A stretch of 64,000 nucleotides of DNA from Synchiropus splendidus. Its lineage: Eukaryota; Chordata; Actinopteri; Syngnathiformes; Callionymidae. The position numbers and the translations under genes are program-made. The notes beneath the pieces are model-generated. The model saw only the letters and a program-made list of their open reading frames with translations, was not told where the DNA came from and made no database searches. Positions within the stretch are counted from its first letter, which is position 1; the number at the start of each line of letters is the position of its first letter. This document shows, one piece after another, positions 1 to 14,500 of the stretch. The stretch is from positions 18,446,001-18,510,000 of the forward strand of contig NC_071345.1 in assembly GCF_027744825.2 (NCBI RefSeq), given 5' to 3'.

Positions 1-3000
1 AAGTGACTTTCTGGTGAGTGGTTCACTTTAGCAGGTGAGGTTTAAGTGGTTAACTATATTTGAAGCACAAAAAGTCCCACGTCTGGTTCTCAACTCTTCC
101 TGTTTCTGCTCAGGAAGTACAGTATATAGTCACAGATCACAAAAAGTCAAGGATGCTCCAGAAATTGTTGGGTTGTGATCCTGTTGGAGAAGGTGGAGCT
201 GGAATTGTCCAGCCTCTTCACAGTTTCTGGGTGTCTGGGGGTCAGTTGCTACTGGCTGTTTGAAGAGGCATGTGGGGAGGTGTGGGAGTGGATGCCAAGA
301 GGACAGCAGACAGTTGTTTCAGGATCTCACTCACTCTTCTACTTCAGTCTTTCTCATGATAGTCTTCCAGCCACATTCCTCTAGGAAATACTTCTTTCTA
401 ATGCCAGATAATGAAATTTAACTTCTATTCACAGAGTCACATTCTATAATGTGTCGCAACTGGTACTGCTGCATTGAAAAATGTTCCCTGTGTGTGAAAG
501 AAAGTTTAGTCGGGATTCATTATTTTTGATGGTAATCAGTTCATCAAAATTCATCCCTTAAGTTACAGCCGTAATTTTAACAGCATAGAACAGTGTTTAT
601 TTTCAAGTATGTCCTCGCTTGACATGAGTCGGGAACTTAAACGGTCTACTGTCCTGCTCAGTCCAGTCTCTGTGGTCTTATATTTAGCTAGTATCATTTA
701 AGTTTTAAGGTTCTTCACGATTGTCGTAGGAATGCCATGACGCTACAGTCCCCTACTGTCTTAGGGGTATTGCATTCTGAAAATTATGTCCAAAAATATC
801 TTCAGGCAGTGATATTGGGTAGAAAAACGTGTGTGGATGGAAATGAGAGGCTTTGTGGAGATTGTGCTGTCACAGTGTCTTGCTATAGTGTTTGTTTTTT
901 CAATTCGCTGATAATTTTGGGAACACTTAAGATTGGGGAACACACTCGCGTGTTTATCTACGGCAAATATTTGGTAGTTATTGTATATAATGAAATATAA
1001 TGAATTTTTCAGGGATAAAGGTGGTTACTAATCAATACTTAATATTGATTAATTACTGGCTAATCTACTGACATGAATAAGTTGTTTATTCAGGGTAGTA
1101 AATGTTCCCTAATCTAAAATGTCTAAAAGAAAAATCTAAAATTTTGTCTCTAAGGGTAAGCAGACCGACACTCATATCAAGCCTAGATGAGTTCCATCTA
1201 TTCATAACAAATGATGATAGTTAAGTTTGTTTTCTTTAAGTCTCATGCAGTTCTAATACGTCACGTGGTATTTTTATGTGTTTAACCGCTATATCTTCTC
1301 TGCTTCTTCTCTCACTGCTTCCTCTTCAATCTCTGTGTTCCGTCCTGCAGGCTGTTGTTCACTCAATCAGGCCAACACTCAGTTCCATCCCACAGAACGT
1401 CTCTGACACTTGTCCCAGTGGACAGTCATTCAGACAAACTTAAGTCAGACTCTCCCCACGGCTGGCGCTCAGCGTGGCAGCAGTCCACTCGCACAGACAC
1501 CAAGCCCACCACACCTCGTCTTTCCAACCCAGCAGACATGCCATCTGTGTCTGATCACAGACAACCAGGCCGTAAATGAAGACGCAGTAACAAATCGCTC
1601 AAGAGCCTGTGCTACCAAATGGCAAAACTGAGACATAATTTCACATCTATTCTCAATTCTCAATATTTTTTGTCCTATAACTGTTTTGTCTATTATTAGG
1701 AACCTATTGGAGCAATATTGTTGATAGCAGTGATTTCAGTGGGACAGCAGGTGGAAGTAACATTCAGTCACAGGAATTGTATGAACATAACCCTATAGTC
1801 TCATATATATTTTTTTAAATGTTTAAAACTTTAATGGGTGAGTTACAAATCATTAAACCTTTAATAGACTCCACTACTCAAATCAGTAGTGAAGGATAAA
1901 TGCTGTGTGTCTGTTGCTGTAAAACCTTGCAATCAATATTAATTCATAGTCATTTTCTCGAGTAGAATCATTTCTGTGTACTTTATATTGGATTATTTCA
2001 TTCATTTTGTGCTGAGAAATGTTGCTTACTCCCCCACTGTGGTTAGAAATCATTTTCATGTCCACTTGATTGAGCCTTACTGCACGGTACAGTTCCTTAC
2101 CACGTTCACAGTTTAATAAAATGTAGATGACACATTCCAGTTGCATGTAGAAGCACATGACTGTGTACATGATGTGCTTATGACTTTCCAATGGGGAACC
2201 CTGAAGGCCATCTACGCCTTCAGAGGGATGAGTCTGAGTGTGTGTGTGATTCTTGTGACGACCGAGTCTGGGGAAAAACCCTCCTTGTGAGGACATTTGG
2301 CTCAGGCAACCTAAGTTTGAGGATTAAAACTCATTTTAATAGGTTTATATAAGTCATTCTAATAAGTTTGGTTCAGAGTTCTGGTTCAGGTTAGCCATTT
2401 GTTTTGGGCGGCTAGGTTTAGGGTGAGAGGCTGGGGAAAGCATGAAAGTCAATGAAACCTCAGTGTCCTAACATGGATAGAAATATGAATGTGTGTGTGT
2501 ATATTCCTTGAAAACACTCATCTTAATAAGTCAGCACATGGGACCAAGAGCCCTGCTTGGAATTGTTTACTGTTATCAGTAGACAAGACTCACCAAGCGG
2601 CAGGGAGTCTTTTGGGGAACCGATCTGCAGATAGATGTGCAGCACTGCTAACATGAGACATCCTGCAACACTTCTTAATTGTCATGTTTCTGTTTCACAA
2701 TCCTTTTTTGATTCATTTCACTTGGTATGTGATTGTGATTACATGGCGCCATTACCATGTTGATCGTCAGGAGAAACGGCATCATTGTTATCTGTTTCCG
2801 ATGGCAATACATCCTTGCCGACGTGTTTTTGATGGCTTTTGATTGTCTTTACTTGAGTATATTTTTCATTGCTGGGACACTATTGCTGTTTAACTCGAGA
2901 AATGAGGTTGTTACGCCGTTTCATTCCATTGATTTGCTGATCTTTGCCAGTAACGACCTGTAATGCCCAATGTTCACCACTGTATACTGGTGTTCAGTTT

Positions 3001-4144
3001 CAGGTGCTCTGTTTATACACAGCACTGTGAAGTACGGGCTGAGTTATAGAACCAAAGACTGACATCGCAGAATGGATAATAACTACGATTGTTGTTTATT
3101 AAAATTGTTTTGACCTAACCGGGAGGAACAAACATTTCTGTATGATCAATGACACGATTGATAATGAGATGCTTTTGAGTTCCTCAAAAATAACTCGTTT
3201 TTTTTTTCCCCTCAGTGAATTCTCTTTTGGCTACATTTCAGTCCATTAAGATTGAAATGTGCAACGCATGCAGTGAAATTAGAAAAATGTTGCATCGTGG
3301 AACAATAAATCCGCTTCCTGATAATTTGCCATTTGTGCCTTGGTTACACAGGTGTGTTTGTGCACAGTAAGGCTGTAATTGGGTGGAGAACTTCTGGGTT
3401 TCTCTAGCATTTTGGAAATACCATCCGGATCAAGGAGGTTTTTAAAGATTTTTCACCCTCTATCTAGCCATCCAAAGACATCATTTTCAGGTGGCTTAAG
3501 AAGATGGTGGTGCAGTGGGGTGGTGTTCCTGGCGTGCTGCAACTAATGCTTTCATTACAGCCCAACATGAGCTTTAAATGTAGGTCATAACATTGATCTT
3601 ATTATGAGCAGATTAGCTGCTTGGCAGAGATCTGCACTCACACTGTGCTTATGTATTGTATACTGTGTATATATGCATTGTTGGTAACAAATGAATTAGT
3701 GTTTTGTCCATGCACTTTTCTTGACTGAAGTGACTCTAAAATGTAAAGCGGACACTAAAAAGAGCAATGATTTAATGTGTCTTTTTGCATGTAATTACTA
3801 CTGTCAAGTGAAGCTGTAGGAGTTCTGCTCATGTGACACATCCCTAGACTTCTTGGAACCTCATTGTCCTGCTGTGCAGAAATCATCTGCTTATTTATGT
3901 GCAATAGATTCGGGAGCTGAAATACATTAGTCTGATCAAATGTGACAGAGATTAGCTGCAGCATTGCAGTGAACCAAGCTCTCCTTGTTTGGCCGTTTCT
4001 CATTATTCTTTAAGTTTGAGGAAATGTTTTTCTCATTGCCACGGTAGTGGAACGTGACTGGAGGCAATCAAAATAATCTACCATCAGATAAATGAGTGAC
4101 AATGATGTTCACCCCTCATGCCTGTTGTGGCTCTTCTCACTCAG
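1..4144 (+). other. oxr1 upstream intron sequence, no exon recognised
   Basis: This 4.1 kb precedes the first oxr1 exon that I can identify. OXR1 long isoforms carry a LysM domain upstream of the region seen here, and I find no LysM-like exon, so those exons should lie before the window. Short open frames occur, but none has a recognisable protein. A diffuse fish repeat with the text 'taggtttagggtgagag' lies near 2425 and recurs near 32453. I see nothing else of note. Confidence 0.5.
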
Positions 4145-7100
4145 GACTCTGATGGCCCCCCAAGACCAGAAGGTGTTCATGTCCCATTCTTCTCGGCCCT
4201 GCGCAAGTCCAGAGTGGTGTCATCCACCTCCGAAGAGGAAGAGGCTCTCACAGAGAAATTCCTCAAGATCAACTGCAAGTACATCACCAATGGCAAAGTA
4301 AGAGACTAGTATCGTGACATGATGTGTTCTCATGGAGGGTAAGGGCATGGTGCTTTAAATATTTCAACCACTAGAGCTGCGAGTCCAGCCATTACCATTA
4401 CATTTCCAATCAATCCTGTTTCACTGCTGCTTCAGCGAAAATTGAGATTAGACACGCAATGTGTAAGGGGCGACAACGTTAGCAGAACCAGCTAGCAATA
4501 GTCTACTGAAGTAGAGCAGAACATTGCTATGGCTAGTTTGTATAGTTTTCTTTTGCTAGCACTTCTTCTGCGCCTCCTGTCTGAGTTGAAGGACCTGTGC
4601 CTTGCGACATGCTACCACCTGCTGTCTGATTTAGCTCATTGCAAATTGTGGCGACAAAATAAATGTAGGCTGATAATATTTGTTTAACAAAAAAAATCAC
4701 AATTTTTGGTTTTGAGTGTCTTGCTGGAGCCCCCTTGTGGTTTCTCTTGCATGCCATTTTAGTGACATGCATTTTAGCTGGGGGAAAGTTCATTATTTTA
4801 ACCATTTAACCATTCTTTTTGTTTAGTATTCATCAGAAAAGTATGATTGATGTATTGCATATAGATTTCTGTCTTTATTTTTGGTGATGATATTGTTACA
4901 CTCTATTCTCCTCCTTTTTGTTAAACACTTACTGTAAAGGCACAATTAAACAGCGGTTTGCGACAAGTGTGCAAAGCCATTGATCGCTTGTATGACCCTG
5001 AGCCTTGGTCAATTACAGGACAAATTAACGTTGTTGCTTGCTGTAATTCACCTCAGGCAGAATGGCAGCTCACCAGCTAAACGTCATTTCAATACAGCGT
5101 TTCCTCCATCACTCACTATCCCAGTGACCGTGTGTCTGGGCAGCATTTTTGCCCTCTCACACAAACACACACACACACACACACACACACAGATCCATGT
5201 TATTGAACCGTTGCTGATTCACTTCCAGGTACCAAATGAAAACATTGAAGTAGTCGGTGCTGACAGTCAATAACTTGTACTTGATTTAGGACATTTGTGG
5301 CCTCAAATGGATTTGGCCTGCAGTAGTTTATGTGCTACAGCCTTTGATTATCTTTTTTACGGAATGAAAATGCCATGCAGTTCTATTTATAATCTATCAA
5401 GCCTTCCGATGGATCCCATTGTGTTTTGTTTTTTGTTTTTTTGCCTGCAGGGTGCTGTGAGCGGGGTGTTGCTGGTGACGCCCAACAATATCATGTTTGA
5501 TCCCCACCGGATGGACCCGCTGGTCCTTGCTCATGGCTGTGAGGAATACGGTATCATGTGTCCACTGGAGGAGGTGCAGTCGGCCGCCATCTTCAAGGAG
5601 ATCACTGACCCCAAGATCCGAGAGACTGTGCCCGAGTATGTAAACTTATAAGTATCCATGTGTCCAACAAGTGTTGTACAAATCAATTGTGATAATTACT
5701 CTATGTCATTGTGTCGGTTTATCTACCACCATATTCCAGGAAAATCTGGATTTTAACCAGGAACTATTAGTATTAAAAAATGTGAAGACTAGTCTGTGAG
5801 CCATGACATTCTTGGTGGGGCACTTGATTTTAGTTTTCTAAGAATCTTGAAATTTGCTGGGTTGTTTTTTGAAGAAATGTGCTTCTTTGTTTGAGGCAGT
5901 TGTTAGCTTCATACTAACACTGTTTGGCAGGAGCATGACAACGGATGGAATACATTTTGTAGTGCAGTTAAGTTGAAAAAAACGAGTGAGAGTTAGAAAG
6001 CTAGTCACTGAGAGTGAGACAGCAATCCACACTTCTCAGCAGCAATGTTACGAAGACAAGGCTATTTTAGTCTGAGACAGTAACTTCACTGTAATAGATT
6101 ATATTTGATGTGTTTATTACAAGTAGTAAATGTATTATTAGTTGGTGGTCAACCACATACCTCACATAGGACTCTGGTTACGGTTAAGTAGATTGGTCAG
6201 AAAACGTGGAACAGCATGGGAAGAATTTCATTCTTCATGCTCTTCTATTCACCACAGTTCAAGCCATATCCCATCATGACCTTCATAAAACTGCTGCTAT
6301 AACACTCCAATCCCTCCAACTTTTGACTGCACCCATTGCCAGATTGCATCAGCAACCAGTCGACAGTTTAATTCCTCAAGTGTGCACGCCAAAATAAAAA
6401 GTAAGCGACAATAATAGGAGGGTTAATGAAGCATGCCTTCACCCTCCTACGTTCTGATTGCTGCAGTCGCTGCAGAGAATTGAACAACCGCTATTTCAGG
6501 TTTCCATTCTGCCTGGATCACTTTTTGTGTTATTGCCAATACTAAACGTAAAGAACCTAATTGTTGCATTTGTTTTTCGCCCCGTAAGAGGAAACTAGTG
6601 TTCTAAGCTCCTCAGGTGTTTCCTGTGCAGCCGGCAAATTACTCTTTTCTTCATGCGAGTATCAGACTTGGCCGTTTTCCCTTCCATGAGTCATTGTCAG
6701 CCACACTGGCTATTCACACAGCTTAGCTACAAGTACCTGTGCAGATACACAAGTCAGATACTCTTTTACCTTCAAGTGAGTTGTATTTATTAACGCTGTT
6801 TGTCTTCACAGTGATTTGGAGCCTCTGCCGGCTGAGAGACACCCCTCCCAGCAGAAAGAGTCAGAGCATCGACAACGGGAGCCAGGAGCCAACGACAGTG
6901 GCAGCACCGCACCGCGCAGCACCGAGGGCTCAATTTCAGAAGATGTCTTTACAGAGTCAGAGTTGTCCCCTATCAGAGAGGAGGAGCAAGCCTCTAGCGA
7001 AGACGTGCGTTTGGATAAGTCTTTGGCCGCCTCCACAGAGTCTGTGCAGACCGTGACACAGGTGGAAGCAACAAACATCCCGGCCCCAAGCAGTGCTCAC

Positions 7101-8491
7101 AGCTCCGTCACTCATTCAGAGCAGCCTGTCACGGAGAACGCCTCTGAGGAGGGCGCTCCACAGGACGCCGTGATAAAAAACGAAAGCCACTCGCCCATGG
7201 GATCCAAGCAGCACAGTTTAGAACAGCCCCCAAGCACACCCACCACTACCACCAGCACCACTACTAGCCAGGCCCATCATCCCAGCAGCAGCACCTCACA
7301 CCCGGGCTCTCAAAGCTCAGCAGTACCAGGTGACGCTCACATAGAGGAGGACGTAAATGAGGGGACGGAGGACTCTAAATCAGACACTATGCAACAAGGG
7401 AAGGAGAATGTAGACAAGGAATCCGAGGAGGGAACACAAAACTCCTCTGAAGGTGGGTGAATTGATTTTAGAAAGATATTTTTCTAACATTCAAAGGGCT
7501 ATTTTCTGGCTTGTGCTGTTACCAGACTTCTTTTCGTGAATGCTCATGTTTGTCAGAGAACTATCAAAGTCCCTGCATGTGTTGTCAGACTGCTTCATGC
7601 CGCCGCTTGATAACCTTCCTGTTCCCTCTGCATTGCTGCTAGTAATTGGGACATAAAGTCGGAAGGGAATCGTTGCCTTTCAGTGGTTATCGGCTTGGCA
7701 AAGCCAGCCAGTGGGTTTATGGAGCTTAATGCAACTCTTTGATCTGAGACTCTGGTGGTCCGGACCGGTGTGAGCGATAAGAGAAAGCCTATCAAACGCA
7801 GAGATGCTGCAAACACACCTTGTGCCCAAAGGCGCAACGAAGACGATTAAAACAGACATCAAAAGGACATCCACAAAGGCTTTATTCATAATGGCGTGAT
7901 TTTTATTTCAAAGCTTTAAATCTGCTTTATGAGTGGCCATCTTATCGTGTGGTCAGTTAACACATGTTTTGTACTCACAAACCTATAGTTGATTCTGTGT
8001 GTACTTGGCTAATATTTGTTTTTGTGTTCTGTGTGAACCTTTACACAACATCAGGCCTGCTTTTAAGCTCAGCCACATGTACATCATGTCGTTTCTGAGT
8101 GGTGTTTGTAATGGAAGAGTCAGGTGATATGTATCGGCATTTCATAAGCTCAGGTGTGGCTGTCACCTACACTTTTGTTTGGGACCAAAGTTCTGAGCCT
8201 CCGCCTTTGTACTACAAAGGAAATAAAGTCAGTGACAGCAGTTAGCTGGCAGTGAACAAACCTAAGGCCAAATCCCTAAATAGTAGACCTACTCGTACCT
8301 CACAAAAACTCCCCTCCAAGCCATTCTAAGCCATATTGGTCAACCCGAAATTACATTATAAATAGATAATTTTTCAAGAGATGCCAGTTGAGGTGGGTTG
8401 GACATCTTGTCTGGCCCACTCCTGGAATCCTCCCTGGTGAGGTGTTCTGGACAACTTGGAGGAGGCTTAGAGTGTCTCTCTCTGGATTTAC

Positions 8492-8525
<34 letters not shown>

Positions 8526-11500
8526 ATGAACAGAAGAGTATTACCCCAGAGGAAGTGGAGGATGCTTATCGGGAGAGGGAAATAGGTGGAACTCTTCCAT
8601 GGGAGGACACGCTGTGACCTGGCAACACAGTCATGGGAAGCCATGGCTCAGCTGACCTTAATAGGTGGTCTAACAAGCAATGGGGAAAATATCCCGATGA
8701 AGAAGAAGCATGTTTTTGAAACACCCTCAGTGATACATGACTTCAACCAAAGACACCAACATTGGGCTTGTGATCATCTGAGGAAGGTCCAAAGAACATA
8801 AGTGGGTGTGGCTTTGGCCAATGGACTTATTTTATCTATCTATTTTGCAAACTGTACAGCAATGTTTCTTCTTCTAGAGGGATTAGATGAGGGGTGTCAA
8901 ACTCATGATGCTGTAATCTGCCACTCAATTGGTTTAAGCCGCTTGATATTATTTACCAATGTGTTTTTGATGAAGGTCAGATCCAACCTGAACTCAGTGT
9001 CTGGTCCTCTCGCTATGGGCCCTCTGGCTTGACAGAAGCCTCTTGTGGTTCTCGCCTACGCTCTTTGGCCCACTCCGACACACCGGGCTGTAACTCCTGC
9101 AAGATTAGTCTCCCTGGGAAGAACACAATCTGGATGGCGTGGGGACGCTTTGTCATTCTCTCCCTCACGATTATTATCACCCGCAGAGCCGGGCTTGGGG
9201 AAAAAAGTGCCGTAATTTACCGGCTTCTCTGCAGGGCTGCCCTTTATTCTGTGCACATAAGCACAGCCCACACACGTAAAAGCAGCGGCCTCAAACACAA
9301 GCTGCATTAACAGCAAATTAATGCGTCCAGGAAATTGAATGTGTCCCACTGTGCTTTGTTGCACAAGCCAATGAATATTTTTGGAATATGAATGTTCCCA
9401 TTAGATTGTGCTGCAGAACCAGGAGCTGACAATTTCAGCTTGTAGAGTGTCACAATGATGTCACCCCATGTCCCGGGGCGGTATTGTTCTAACGGTCTGG
9501 TGATAGAATATAATTGACAAAGTCTCTGTGCCAGGCAGCCTCGATTTAAGCAGGCCACTTACGGATGGCCTTTCTTCTGCATGTGGTAGAGGCATCTCAG
9601 GTCAAACTTCCCATCCTTCCAAGCTGACATGAGACGTTGCACACTAGTGTCATGTTAGGTCTAATATTATTACTGCATATGATCAGCACCATGGAATACA
9701 CCAATTGCCGCGACTATTCAGTTCTTTGTCCCTATTTATTCATTATTTTCTTCACCATAAGAGTTTCTCTGAACTGAGCTGAATTACTTGCTGGCTTCAC
9801 TTTATATTGACTCTGTTCAGGTAATTTGTGATTCAATTATTTGTTATTAATCTTTGGAGAAAAAAAAAATGTTTTCAAATAGTCCAAAGATTTGAGAGAG
9901 AACAGCGCAACTGAAGTGCACATTGTACTGTATAAATTTTGTCTCTGAAACTGTTAAACATCACTACATTTATCCAATTTCAAGTCTGCTACAATATCCT
10001 CTCCTTACACTCGCTCGCTCTTTGAATAAATGAACGCGCTACATATTGCTGTTCTATCCCAGGTTTTCTTTTTTTCCAGGTTAAATCCGTTTGTGTGTAC
10101 CAGATTCTATAATTGAGTCCTCAAGCCAGAGGACACGTATTTTAGAATTGTTTCAAGTTGACATCAAACAGATCCACTTGTAGCAATCGGCAAAATCCTT
10201 TGTACATTTTTGACGACACGTTTCCATGCTTTGTCCTACAGGGTCCACAGAGAGACGGAAGCACCGCTCTCACAAGTTCCTGTGTTTGCGGGTGGGGAAG
10301 CCCATGAAGAAGACGTTTGTTTCCAACGCCAGCGCCTCCATGCAGCAGTATGCCCAACAGGGAAAAAAGCATGAGTACTGGTTCGCTGTGCCGCAGGAGA
10401 GGTGAGACAGACACTGTATCTGTGCATAAACTGGTAAACCAGCCATGTAAAAATGATTATTACAAAGTTGGTATGTTTATACGGAAGCCAAAGAAATTTC
10501 AGTGTCAGAATTTTTAGGCAAATATTTCATCATGTATTTCAAAATAATGTCACTTGCAACAATAGCTCTTGCAACATCGTGAAAGAGCAAAGGAACGACA
10601 CCTGTTAATTTGCATGTGACAGCATACCCAATTTATTCAACATTGTTCTTCACGTTTTTATTCAGCTCTTTAATTGTTGGCAGTGTTTTTATTACTTATT
10701 CATGGCTGATGTAGAATCACACTTACTGTGATACAGATTGTCACATAATTATTTGTTGAAAGTAATTTTTGTTTTTTTTAAACTCTTCAACAACTTTCAT
10801 ATTCGATGCAACATCTGATCTACTGGATTTAATGAGCTCAACTCTTACTGAATACCTCTTTCAATTCTGCTATGCATGCGTAATTTATCTAGGATTTTTA
10901 TGCAAAGCCATGTTTTTATGATTCAACAGCGTCAGCCAATTGCGTTTAACTTTTCAGGCAGCTAATCATTTGACAAACAGGCGTGTCCTTGTTAGTCACA
11001 ATAGCGTGAAAGACTCTTGGTGATGTGATGCGGTGAAGTGTCTGAGTGCTGCGATGACAGCGAAATCCCACTCGCTTTATTAACTAGGATGAACTTCAGA
11101 AGTCTCACACTGTTGTTATCCACATGTTGCTTAGCTACAGCGCCAGCCACCTGAAAAGAAAAGAAGCACTCTCCGCTCTGTCTGACTTGCTACACTAATC
11201 GCTGAGGGACATGTCGGATTCAATGATAGCCCTGCTGAGATTTACTTTTATTGAACTTTCCTGTGGAATTGAAAGCGGGATTTGTGCAGGGGACCGGTGA
11301 ACTTAAGCTGGTTGGACTTGCAACATAACTGCTCCATACTTCCTTTATTAAGACTGTCTATCCTGACCGAGATGTGAGGCAAGCCGCATGATGTGTTTTT
11401 AATCGTCCTGCTTAAACTGAAGAGATAAAGAATCACCGTTGAGTGAACCACACATCAGAGTGAAAAGCATTTAACATAACCAGGTCTTCCACTGATCTTT

Positions 11501-14500
11501 CATGCCAACAGCAACATGGCTGTGTTCACTTCTCGTACTGCAACCTTTTAACATCAAAAGACACTTGGCTTTTGAGTGGTTTCACACTCCTATTTGAATG
11601 GTCCATCAATTAACTTTAACCCTGTTAGCGTGTGCAGACTCAGAAAGATGCTGGGATCACTTAGCAGTGATGCAAAAGGTTTTGGAATCTTTGATGTAGT
11701 CCTGCAGAATGTTCAGCCTTAACCAACGTCGATGGATAATTAAGTAGAGCCTAATTATGTAACTTGCAAGCTCCTCTGTCAGCTTAAATGTTTGTTAGAG
11801 AGAATAAGTCACCACGAAAACAGCAATTCAGCATTACCACCCAGCAGCTATTGGTGGCTGGTATTGGTGATAAGGCAACTGGTGAAAACTTGAAAAAACA
11901 TGCCAACACACTAGTTTAATCATATTAATAAGCAAAGCAAATGCTGCTGCAGGGACACATTGAGCAGTCAAGCCCGACGCAAGTCTTTAAACGGACGTAT
12001 GACTCTTTTTCTCTTTGACCCGTTTGTTTCAGGTCAGACCACCTGTATGTTTTTTTCATGCAATGGAGCCCTGACATGTACGGTGAGGGGGTCAGGGGCG
12101 TGGGCCAAGAGCCCGGCTTTATGGTCGTCAAAAAGAATGAGTCATCAGAAACGGCAGCGGAAGAGCCCATCACTGACCTCAATGTCAAAGAGTGGGAGGT
12201 AAGGCTTGCACAAATGCTTCTGTGTTTGGCCACTGAGCATCTGTCATGTTGTCCCTACCCACCCACACAGACATGGATTAATGACCCGAGACCAATTAAT
12301 CCATAATCTGTGAGATCAGATGTTTATGAACTTAACTTTATTGTTACTATGTTATACACATGCTAAACAATCAAGTTAATTTGCTTCCATTAAATACTCA
12401 ATTGTCTGTGTTGTCCTGATCTTGAAGAAATGTGTAGTTGTGAAACTTAAGTTTTGTATTCTCCTTCAGTATTTTTTGCATTTTTGTGTACCACTGCATA
12501 TTTTTTTCACAGTAAAAATGTGTACGTGAACCTGAAGTCACTTCTGAGTTATGTAAACACTTTGCTTTGCTTGGAACTTTGCTTCTCTGAACTTCCAACC
12601 AAAGTGTTTTGCATGTTTGTGTAATTCTCAACCTCTTTGGCTCAGTGTATTGCAGATCCATTGTGACTGTGGTTGGTCTTTTTACATTTGGCAAATCATT
12701 TTTGCTAAATGGCTATTAGCACAAACAAACTTGGAACATATCTGAAGTGGTTTTGTGTCATTTTGTTGTGTGCTAACTTAAGTATCTGTTCAGTGAATGA
12801 GAGAGAGGATGAAGGAAGGTCTGGGTTGTCCGTTGTCGATTACATAACGGGAAGGATCTGGCCAAAAAGAAACAAATCACTCATTGAATGTTGAAATTGA
12901 TATGGTGGAACCACACGGAAGGATTTAAATTTTAATGTAAATGAATGATGTAGGAAACAAAGCGACTGATTTGTTTGTCCCTGGGGTTTTGGCAAACAAG
13001 AGGCAACATGATCCATTACATTTGAATAAATCAGGAACTAGCTGCTGCTGCTTTACTTACTCTTTTCAGCCTAATGCATTTTTAAGCTTCCATATTTTGT
13101 CTTTCCTGGTTTTTCCTTCTTCTCTGTGCTGCGTTTTAAAAATGAGCTGTCATCGGTAATGTGTGCAGAATTTAAAAAATGTATCGTGTGGCAAAAAGCG
13201 CTGAATACGTGGAGTTGTGGAAACTTCTTGTTTTTGTCCTCGTTTTCATCTAAAGAGTTGTTCATTGTCCCTGAATTATTTTTGTGTTACTGCTGTAAAG
13301 CTGTTTTTATGGTCGTTTTGGTTAATAACCTTAACATACGGGACTGCAAGTTAGTTTGATCCAAAATGTATAAAGTTAAAGATTGAGTAATTTGCTGTAA
13401 GCCGTGTTCTCATTGTGATATTTATGTTTTTATATTTCTTGTGCACATCGTTTACAAACTCAGGTGTGACTGTGTCTTTAAATAGTTCTTTTAGGGGATG
13501 GATTGCTGCTTTCTCAGCCAATAGAAACCCACCCGTCCTCGTGTCCGGTGTTTTGATTGGCTCTTATTAACGTCACACAATGCATTCGTCGTCATTCGGA
13601 CGCCGATAGAAAGAAGTGTTTCTATTTTAGTCGCGCTGCCAGGCTACATACAACTCCGTCCGCTTGTCTCGGGGCTACACAGATAACTTAAAGGATATGG
13701 GATGCGACTTTCCAGCCTCGCCCTGAAAGCAAGACATGTTCTCCAGGAGGATGAAGGACGCGGACAAGGCGCTGACCCCTAAGTATACCTGTGTATGTCC
13801 CCGGTGCTGACTTCTTGTGCACTATCAATTCTTCACTGTTATCATACGACGCTAGCGCTCCCGCTATGCTAACTAGCTGTTTGGCCGGTTCGTTTGGTCT
13901 GAGGTGGTCGTGTTTGTCATGATGTTGATGGTTGAATGTGTTCGGCTGTCAGGGGCAGAGTGGGGGAAAAAAGTCCCGAAGTCGTGGTTGCTTCTGGAAC
14001 CTGCCTGTGTTGTCGGTTTGCCTCTTCTTTCACTTGGTCGCGTGCTCCCTGAACCTGTGCCGTTTGTTTACGGTCCGTAATAGTTTGGGTTGGTTTCAGT
14101 ATTTTAGTGTTCGTGCAAAGACCTCGGTTCCATGTCAAGTTCAATCCATATGTGCTGTTTATCCGTCTACAGCTCTGTGTATTGGTTGACACTAGCACTG
14201 TTGTTATGAACATGGGAACATCTACGGTACCGAGTTTGGGTTTCACTCATTTGTTTGACTCAAATGCTATATGTTTTTAAATGGCCATCCATCGCCATCT
14301 GTGAGTCCTAGGCACTTGTTCTCCCAGCTCTGACAAATATTCAGAATTCAGAAATGTCTCTGTTTGGAAAATTAAGGAGAGAAATTACCATGAGTCGGTG
14401 TACCCTGCACATATAATTCATTAGTTGCCACTTCTGACCTAGTTGTCTTTCTTCATGAACACTGGCATCTCCTGTGTTCATGGGCTTTGTCAAATAAAAA

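Noticed and set aside
1351..1571. Possible extra oxr1 exon with a strong acceptor (tcctgcag) and open frame of 74 codons
   Set aside because: The phase does not join the next exon (4145, phase 0), the peptide does not resemble the OXR1 LysM or linker region, and the frame that would fit phase 0 has an early stop.
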